Below are positions 56,328-64,000 of a DNA stretch of 64,000 nt, piece by piece. This DNA comes from Furcasterigmium furcatum (Eukaryota > Ascomycota > Sordariomycetes > Glomerellales > Plectosphaerellaceae), in contig BCIA01000003.1 in NCBI GenBank assembly GCA_001599815.1, forward strand, positions 5,681,598 through 5,745,597, given 5' to 3'. A program made the translations under genes and the position numbers. Within the stretch, counting starts at the first letter, position 1, and the number at the start of each line of letters is the position of its first letter. The notes under the pieces are model-generated. The model was not told the origin of the DNA, did not search any database, and saw only the letters and a list, made by a program, of their open reading frames with translations.

Positions 56328-58214
56328 ATGTCATTGGCCGGCGTCTTCTCGAGGCGCAATGGCCCTCAGTACCACAAGGTCGGCCACGAGGGCTCCGATG
56401 ACCCCGAGGCAAACTCGGGATTCACGGGGAATCCCATGCTCGGCAGCACCCTCAGCATGCCACGGCTCGGCCGCTGGTCTCTGAGGGGCGTCCTGGCCGT
56501 GGCCGGAGGTCTCCTCGTCGTGATGATGCTTGCCGCAGCAGTAAGTCCACCCGCGTCCTGGCCCTTTGGCAGTAGGACGGACCATGAGGCCCTATTCTAA
56601 CCGCGCTTCCAGGGCCACTCGCAACTCAAGTCCACCGACGACACGACACAAAACACGCCAGCAAAGTCTCCCGGCAAGGAAGATGTCCAGATCGTGCCCT
56701 CGCCCTCACCCTCACCTTCGCCCGCGCCAGAGCCCATCCCCGAGCCCGAACCCACGCCTGAGCCTGAGCCCGAGCCCGAGCCAGCGCCCCTGCAACGCAA
56801 GATCCGCCTCATCGCCCCGGCCGACGAACCCGGCACCAACCTGTGCAAGATGCTCCTCTCCGGCTACGCCAACGGCTACCCTGCCACGGTCATCACCAAC
56901 TGGCAGCGCGACTTTGGCAAGGTCGGCGGCAGCTTCGGCGCCTCCCATCTCGGCAAGATCGACGGATCCCTCGACGCCATCGAGGGCCTGAACGACCCCA
57001 GGATGTCCGAGGACGAGCGGTTGTCCGACGACGACCTCGTCTTCATCATCGACGCATACGACGTCTGGCTCCAGCTGCCCCCCCAGACGCTCATCCAGCG
57101 CTACTACGCCGAGATCGCCAGGGCCAACAAGCGCATCGCCGACGAGTGGCACGCCGACGCCCCCGGCGCCGCCGACCCTCCCAAGCTGGACATCATCATC
57201 TCCACCCAGAAGAAGTGCTGGCCCAGGGAGAGCGACGGCCACGGCACAAAGTGCGGCATCCTCCCCAACAGCACCCTCCGCGCCGACCTCTACGGCCCCA
57301 ACACGGACAAGGACCCCGCGCACCACCTCCACGACGTGCGCCCCAAGTACATCAACTCGGGCTCCATCATGGGCTCCGTCGGCGCCATGAAGCGCTACCT
57401 CAACACCTCCAAGCAGATCATCAACGACGCCGCCGCCAAGGGCCAGGAGATGCGCAGCGACCAGGGCGTCCTCGGCACCATCCTCGGCACGCAGGAGGCC
57501 TGGCGCAAGCAGGAGCGCGAGATCAACGCCCGAGCCGCCGCGGGCGAGGACGTCAGCGGCGTCGTGCGCGAGTTCAACGCCACCGCCGAGCACTCCCTCG
57601 GCCTCGACTACGTCCAGGACCTCTTCAAGCCCACCGTCTTCGAGGAGGACGACGGCGTCTACGTGGCCCTCGGCGACCTCGACACCGTCCGCAACAAGAG
57701 CGCGACCGCCGGCGTCACGCCCCCGCGCGTCCAGGGCCTGCCCGCGGACCTCCGCGGCCTCCCCCGCCCGCTCGAGGTCGCCGGCATCCGCGACGTCCGC
57801 GACGACGACGACGACGAGAACCCCGCCTGGGACGACGTCCGCCTGTACACGGACTTCTGGTCCGAGGTCGTCACCGTCGCCGTCCACCACAACGCCCACC
57901 GCGACGGCATGAAGTACCGCCGCCTCAAGGAGTGGTGGAGCCACAACTGGTTCTTCCCCTACCTGCGCGAGCTCGTCGAGCTTACAAACCAGACCCGCCC
58001 CCTCAGGGCCATCGCCCAGGTCGAGCACGAGGGCCAGAAGCTCGAGTTCTGGGCCCCCGCGGCCGACGAGCTGAAGCCCATGACCCGCATCTTCCACAAG
58101 GAGAAGATGGAACAGGGCCTCGAGCAGGCCAGCTGGGACACGCTCTGCAAGAAAGGCAAGGAGGAGTGGTGGGAGGTCATCTTCCAGGACGGCAAGGGCT
58201 GGAAGAACGAGTAG
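56328..58214 (+). CDS. Type II membrane glycosyltransferase-like protein (PLOD/collagen-GT-like fold)
   Basis: Exons 56328-56540 and 56613-58214 (intron 72 bp) give 604 residues. A cytosolic tail is followed by one membrane anchor (about residues 50-71, VLAVAGGLLVVMMLAAA) and a Ser/Pro/Glu-rich stem with PEPEP repeats. The luminal domain starts KIRLIAPADEPGTNLCKMLL and contains DLVFIIDAYDVWLQLPP near residue 217; the DAYD is a DxD-like metal site. YINSGSIMGS and RSDQGVLGTILG follow, as in glycosyltransferases related to the GT domain of lysyl hydroxylases. It is probably Golgi-located and adds sugars to proteins or wall polymers; donor and acceptor are unknown. The gene is very GC-rich with strong codon bias, which makes long false frames on other strands. 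Confidence 0.88.
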
Positions 58215-58353
58215 AGGATGTCACTATACCTACGGCATTTGTAGAGGAGGACAACGGCGCACATATGACGCCCACATAGAGAGGATGTTGCTGCATCTAC
58301 AGCATTTATACAAGAGGGGCAACGACCGGCGCACACATGACGTCGCATAGAGG
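58214..58353. repeat. Imperfect tandem duplication after the glycosyltransferase stop
   Basis: Two copies of about 67-73 bp start at 58214 and 58281 with GAGGATGT. They share GCATTT, then CAACG, CGCACA and ATGACG in the same order, each ending in CATAGAG. It lies in the presumed 3' UTR. Confidence 0.7.
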
Positions 58354-58825
58354 ACCGGGGGGAGGGGCGTCGCGGCTTGTCCATACGGAGTTGGTTTGTA
58401 CAGAGAGCCCCGTCCCGACCTGGAAACGGCGGGACGGGCACATATACCCGCACGTATATCAACACATGATGATTTTTCTTCGTTCGCACATCCGAGTCCG
58501 AGAGCGATCCCTGAATCGCTGGAGGGTATCCGAGTTTCCAATTCATTGTTATGGAAAAGGGGGGCGGTGGGTGAGGCCGCCGCTTCCGCGACAAATCGTC
58601 GCTTCGGGAAAAAGCCTGTCTGTGTCTAACCTGTGCGCCGAATATCCCAGGTTGACAAAGGAGATGAAGAAAAAGAAAAAGAGAGTCTGCTTTCTGCAGA
58701 GCCAGCCGCCCAATGCGTCATTTCTTCGGAGATGCCCGAGCCGCGTCGCAATTCCCCGGTGTGTCCCATTACCCCGCCATGCTATAAAAACCGCAATACC
58801 AACGCCGACGGATGATGGGATCTTC
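58215..58825. other. Intergenic between convergent genes
   Basis: 3' flanks; only the tandem duplication at the left end is notable. Confidence 0.6.
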
Positions 58826-59797
58826 TCACGAGGAAGAGGAGGATCCAGAGGCAGGGGCTGAGGAAGCGTCTGCGTCTGCGTCTGCCGTCTTGCCCTTGTC
58901 GTCGGAGTTTGATACCATCGAGTCCTTGTAGAGGCCGTTTGCCTCGATGTAGTCCATCACCTCGCGGGGCACGTGCTGCGATATGGTCAGCATCTGTCGG
59001 GGTATATGAGGGAGCGGCGGGGCAGGGAGTCTCACGTATTCGATGCTCATGCTGCCCTTGAGCAGCAGACGCAACATAGTGCTGGACATTGGGTTTGAGA
59101 CAATGGCCGGGATGTAGTGAATGTTGTCGCGCCATTCCCTCAGGTTCGACAGGGCCTGGTCGATGTTGCTGCTGGCCCGCTCGACGACGAAGGCGCCGAA
59201 GTCGCCCAGGATGTGCTGCAGATCGGGCAGGGACCAGACGCCCGGCTGGCTCATCGTCTCCACGAGGTCGGCGCCGGCCAGGAGGGCGATGCGGACCTTC
59301 TTGCCGTTGCATCCTCCCAGGACGCCGTTGATCTCTCGGTCGAAGTGGTCGAGGACGATGGCCGTCGGGACGTAGGAGGCCTGCTGGGGCTCCCAGGGGT
59401 CGACCATCAGTGGTTGCCGGGCGTGCTTAACGGCCAGCTGGCACATCTCGACTCTGCCAGAAGAGTTAGAACGAGGCCCGGCGAAAGGGTGACTCGCAAG
59501 AAGTCTCTCGAGGGAAGCTCACCTGTGGAGGGCCGGCGCGAGGCCCTTCTTCTTGTAAGCATCGCTCACAGGGGAGAGGTATGCGCCAATGACTTCGTAA
59601 TTTGTCTCCGTCCGGGCGTAGTCGGACGCCATGGCGAACATCTGGAGGTGGACATAGTGTACGGGGCTGAAGGAGCCGCAAGCAACGAGAACCAGAGGAT
59701 CTCTCTCGGGGTGTTGCAGCCGCCTCCGCAACCTGTCGTGGGGGAATGTGTAGCCCGCCGGCGTCATCGACTCGATGATGGCCGACTCGGTGGCCAT
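58826..59797 (-). CDS. NMA1: Nicotinamide mononucleotide adenylyltransferase
   Basis: It joins NMN (or NaMN) with ATP to form NAD (or NaAD), the last step of NAD synthesis. Minus-strand exons 59797-59523, 59453-59036 and 58993-58826 give 286 residues. The nucleotidyltransferase motif GSFSPVHYVH at residues 41-50 has the two catalytic histidines, and NPMSSTMLR is the second phosphate-binding motif (SSTxxR). VDPWEPQQASYVPTA and LLAGADLVETM are family blocks. The third exon gives LTISQHVPREVMDYIEANGL, the usual end, then an Asp/Ser-rich tail. The second intron is only 42 bp, short even for fungi, but is needed to keep the frame. The symbol follows the yeast NMA1/NMA2 family, not a verified orthologue. 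Confidence 0.93.
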
Positions 59798-61239
59798 TGC
59801 GACTGTTCAGGCGGGGGATCGAGCACTCGGTGCTGAATGCGGTGTCGTCGATAGTACGCAAGGCCTCCGAGAAGGGCCTCACGATCGAGGGAATACTGAT
59901 GATTCGGGGGAGCGTGGACTGTCTGAAGAAGCCGGGCCGGCAAGCGGCAAATGTCAGCCGTGCGCCGAATCGCGGACGGTACCAAGTACGTCATGCCGAC
60001 AGGCGGCAAGGGTATGGAGGGGGCCTTACAAGCCGTGGGAGGCTGCCTTGACGAAAGGCGTCCTAGCGAACGCCGATGAGGATGGGCGTGGGATATGTCG
60101 TGATGGCTGCGAATGTTGCAATGGGTGCGAGATCGTGGGGAAGTTTTGGGCGATGGAGTGAGTCTTAAAGTCGGTACACAACGGGCTCGTGGAGAAGGAA
60201 GAGCCGGATGGAGAAAGAGCGCGGCGGGATGCACCTAATGTCTTGGAGGGGCAGGACGGACCCTGCCCTGCCTGCTGGGAGGGTGGCCGGGCGAGCCTTA
60301 AACAGGGCGCTCTAAGCGTCAGGTGGGCCCGTTTCACTGTGAATTTGCCTCGACTCCCTCGTCTAGGTGCGCTCTAGCGTCAGATCCGGGGACGTGATTG
60401 GACGGGGTAGAAGGAGGCGAGCCGCTGCAGGTGTCCAGGTGCTGACAAAGGGCTGCGTCTGAACGCATGGTGCCCTGGAAGTTGCCATGGGCGTTGGGTG
60501 CAAAGCGCCATTTTCGTCATGTGACATGCTCTTGCGCCATTGCCGTGCAGTGGATCTGCGCAATGTTTTGCAGCGGACAAAACGCCGACAGGCAGAGACG
60601 GCGGCATACGCCGATCTTCCTCCGAATGCCCGGTGCCCCCCTCACCAGCATCGGAGCTCATCGACTCGACAGAAGTCCCTGGTCCCCGGTTGCCCGGCTG
60701 ATGTTTCCTGCTGGTGCTTCAGATCAATGTCGTCTCGAATACTGGAAGACGAGAGAAATCCAAAAGCCCACTGCCGTCTGTCCCACGCCCCGTCAAAACG
60801 GTTTCGGCTCCTGGGCAGGACGCTTGGGCGCGTCTCGAGGCGTCTTCATTCCTCGGCAGTGGTACACTATAGCAGGCCCCCTGTCTCACGTCGCCCACGC
60901 TGTCTGACCGCATGCGTCAGTCACTGGGAGCTGCCACAACGTGGTCGTTCCATCCCCATGGTTCTGCCGTCTTTGGCGTCTCTGTGGCCCTCGCTGTAGA
61001 CCCATAGTCTCATATCATCCCAGCAGGCCCTGAGACGTCACAGTAGGTATCTCAGACCTGCATGATCCTTTGACAGCGGGCGGCTTGACATCAAAACCCT
61101 GTGTTACAGGAGATCGCATCTGTTCGCGGCCCGTTCCGTCGTGCCTGTAGTGCCCAAGGCAGTTTCGTCCCATCATACATGTACAACGCTGCCGGCTTCG
61201 CTTGCGTCTGGTATTACATGAGGTGCTCACACCATGTCA
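59798..61239. other. Intergenic, 1.4 kb
   Basis: 5' flank of the NMN adenylyltransferase gene and 3' flank of the last regulator; no supported gene. Confidence 0.6.
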
Positions 61240-63775
61240 TCATCCGTGACGTCCAGGCACCTCGCCCGCAGGCTGGCTCGTGTCTAAGAAACTCCACAGA
61301 TCGAAAAGCGACGCGTTGGAGGCCACCGGGTTTCCATGGTTGGCCATGTCTAGTGGATGGCCCTGAAGGGTAGACACGAGCGTTGGTTGTAACCCGACGT
61401 CCACGTTCATCTCGTCCAGGAAGGCGCTGAAGCTCTCGTCATTCGGTATTGCGCACGTCTTTGCTTCGACGTACTTGCTTGCCACCTCGTACAAGGGCTG
61501 GAAAAGCCTCAGCTGTTTCGTAGCGGCCGGCATCACCTCACGCACTCCCTCGATCGACTCGACCGTCGATCTGAGAAGCTCGAGGTCGTCCAGGTTGTAC
61601 GTTTCGACGACGTTGCACAGGAGCGCAATGAACGGGACGAACGGTGACGCCAATATCGCCCTGGACGCAGCAGCAGTCAGCGACCAATTCTCCCACCGCA
61701 CTCCACATCCTTGGCCTGTTCACTCACCAGTTGATGTACTCTCCCACATAATAGTTCATGCGTTCGGTTAACCCGGCCATGCATTCCCGGTGTTTTGCCA
61801 GCGCTTGCCTCGCCAAAGCGATACATTCTTCGCTGAAAGGCCTATCGGACCCATCCATGGCGGGGATGTTGCGGTGAATCAGGCAATCGAGCGAAAGCTC
61901 CGATACCCTTTCCCCCTGGACGAGGAATCGGTGAATGTCCTCGCCGGTCACCTTGCGAAGGTCCTCCTTGTATCGAATCTGAGATGACAAAAGCTTCAAT
62001 CAGTCAAAGGCATCAACACAACTTCAACATCGGGGTATGCGGACCTCTGTCTTGCACGTCTTGGACTGTTCAAGAACAGTGCAAAGCTCGACGGTCAGCG
62101 TTCGCGCCCTTTGCGCCCGAATATCGACAGACTGAGAGAGCGCCGCAGGGCTGTACAGCAAGTCGTATACTCTGCCCTGAACACGGGAAATCTTCACCCA
62201 TTTGGGTATAATCACGTTGTAGACCGCGTTCACGTCCCCCAGCCACTGATCGGAGTCAATAATGATGTCCATGTTTCCGATTGCGGCCGGCCGACCGAGA
62301 CGGAGACAGAGGGATTGATCATGCATGTAGACCACGGTCAGAACCCTGTTCTTCCTCCTTGTCATCTCGACGTCTTTGGACTGCGCCGGCGACGTACCGA
62401 AGCCGCCAACTACCTGCATCATCCGCGCGGCGGCGCCGATGAAGTTCCAGGCTAATGACGGCCTGCACTTTTCAATTGAATATGTGGCCTATTCGTGTTA
62501 GGAAGCCAACAGAGAGAGGGGGACGGTCCCGAATAATGTACGTACGGCCATGCTCAGAGCTAGAACGTAGCTGAAGCTTGGGGGCATGTGGAAAGGTAAG
62601 CAGGCAAGCAAAGTCTCCGCACAATCGCGGCACAACTCGGCCTGCTTCCTGTACTCGCTCTGGGTAGGCTGATCGGTAATCACGTAGGCGCACTCGGCGA
62701 AGAGCCAGAATAGCCCGATGTATACGATGATGCGATCTGCTGTCGAGGCGGCGCTCGTGGAGTAGACCGAGAAGAAGTGCTCGGAAAACTGCTCGACTGA
62801 CTCGAGTTCGAAGGCCCAGAAGTATTTGAATTGGGGGCAATCTGTTCCTGGTATCAGATACAATGGCGAACTCGCAAGGATGCACTTCATCATCATCTCC
62901 TCAAGGGCAACACGAACCTCTCAGCAGTCGTAAAACCGAAAACGCCAGGTGAGGCGGCGGCAGGGGCAAATCCGAGCCCTGGCAGTCTCTCTTCGCGTGT
63001 GGCAATTGCTCGTACAGGTTCTCGGCCGGCTGGTGTGGCTTTGCCGCGACACGGCGCAGGTGGTCCAGTTCGGGAGGGATGGGGGTTGAAGGATCTCTGG
63101 AGACGGTATTTTGCAGGAAGTTTGAGGCAAAAGCGGTATGGGCTGAGATGGAAGATTCACCCTCGTGCTCTGGCTCTAGGGGCTTCTGGTTTTCCGGCGG
63201 ATGACGTTGCGTCGCGACCATGGGCGAGGCGGTAGCAGGCGTAGATACTGGGGTATGGACATTCGAGGCTTGCGTTGTGAGTGACCCCATGGGTGTTGGG
63301 AGGTGATCGTCCTTGCTCATGATTTTGCAGATCTCGTCAACTTTTCGTGAGATTTCGTCAATCTTGGTCTCGCTGCGCCAATGTTAGCAGAACCGAGCTG
63401 GCTGGCTGACGGGCGCATGTCTTGTCTTGCGTCGCTCTGTTGCTCGAGAGAAGGACGCACTATTGGTTTGTGAGGTGTACACGCGGGCGCCGCTGCCTCA
63501 GTCGAGGCTGGGCCGTGTAAGAGCATGGCATGTCCATGCGAACACATCTTGAACATGGATTGCGCCGGTCGCATCGCACCTTTCGATGTCGGCAGATGTC
63601 GCACTGGTGAAGCCATGTGAGTAGAGTGAAGCAATCACGCGGGGCAAGGAGTACTTACAGCTAGCTTGGGGGTCGATTGGGAAACCAATGGCTTGCTGGC
63701 AGCTTCGTCTTCTGGTGGTTGAGACACATCATGGCAGTCGTCGCCCTCGGAGTAGTCCTCGGATTCCTGCTCCAT
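61240..63775 (-). CDS. Zn2Cys6 transcription factor with an apparent frameshift
   Basis: Minus-strand exons 63775-63659, 63603-63461, 63372-62546, 62488-62045, 61978-61728 and 61660-61240 would give about 734 residues. The zinc cluster starts exon 2: C40, C43, C50, C56, C59, C66 (CDICRHRKVRCD, CSRCVRMDMPC). A coiled-coil-like linker follows (ETKIDEISRKVDEICKIM). The regulatory domain has the hallmark YMHDQSLCLRLGRPAAI, and the end resembles YINWAILASPFVPFIALLC. Exon 3 needs a frame change near 62915-62925. LPPPHLAFSVLRLLR runs into a stop, while the next frame continues EVRVALEEMMMKCIL without any usable intron; an AGAG run at that place could have lost two bases. It is either a real inactivating mutation or an assembly indel. 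Confidence 0.82.
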
Positions 63776-64000
63776 TGCGTCAAAAGGGAACTTTGGACAG
63801 GTTCAATGCAAAGATTAAAGTCGGAGGGTTGTGTAAGACTTGAGGATGAGCAGCACCTGCCCGCATGTCCCGGGAAGGGGCGATCGGTGCATGCCTACCT
63901 ACTAAGCCTAGAACGGACTAGGGCGTGAGCGCGGAAGCTCGCAACTTTGAACCGCCCGAGCTTCCGCCCTCATCTTCAGACAAATTCATGGGTATCGAAG
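63776..64000. other. 5' flank of the last regulator, cut by window end
   Basis: Only upstream sequence of the minus-strand gene; no further gene can be judged. Confidence 0.5.

Noticed and set aside
56712..58279. Long open frames on both strands overlapping the glycosyltransferase-like gene
   Set aside because: Produced by strong third-position GC bias; composition is Arg/Ala/Pro or Val/Gly-only with no domains.

Overview
The window is nuclear DNA of a filamentous ascomycete (Pezizomycotina; Sordariomycetes is likely but that is inference). The genes carry short spliceosomal introns of about 42 to 88 bp (one of 203 bp) with GT(G/A)AGT-type donors and CAG/TAG acceptors. Fungus-specific families are present: three Zn2Cys6 regulators, a DUF7707 GPI protein, a fungal phospholipase A2, an ABCC transporter and an allantoate-type MFS carrier. 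No transposon, CRISPR array, rRNA or convincing tRNA was found. Exon borders below were placed by hand from reading frame and splice motifs.

Layout. 0-2 kb: amino-acid permease. 3.6-20.8 kb: a loose, gene-poor stretch in which six of eight genes encode signal-peptide proteins: a DUF7707 GPI protein, a small six-cysteine protein, phospholipase A2, a Gly-rich protein, a sulfatase and an Asp/Thr-rich repeat protein. A zinc-finger protein and a Zn2Cys6 regulator lie among them. 21.4-33.1 kb: an aldo-keto reductase, two divergently transcribed secreted M20-type amidohydrolase paralogues and a full ABCC transporter. 34.2-44.5 kb: a compact five-gene block with a sugar MFS transporter, an SDR/epimerase-like protein, a Zn2Cys6 regulator, a tandem beta-hydroxyacid dehydrogenase and an ACS-family MFS carrier. 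The last two diverge from a promoter with two palindromes, and the block looks like a carbon or hydroxyacid catabolic cluster. 44.6-64 kb: more housekeeping-like genes, namely an F-box protein, a C2-domain protein, an uncharacterised Cys/His protein, a HotDog thioesterase, a type II membrane glycosyltransferase-like protein and NMN adenylyltransferase. It ends with a third Zn2Cys6 regulator that carries an apparent frameshift.

How the genes may work together. The 34-44 kb block has the import (two MFS), oxidoreduction (SDR, dehydrogenase) and regulator parts of a pathway cluster. The M20 pair beside an ABCC pump could hydrolyse N-acyl or amide conjugates outside the cell and export products; this is inference from position. 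The secreted-protein stretch resembles an accessory interaction region. The least explained coding sequence is the Asp/Thr-rich protein at 19.5 kb, with Ca-loop-like repeats and three copies of a WDNDCDTTD module. No fully new multi-gene system can be proven from sequence alone.
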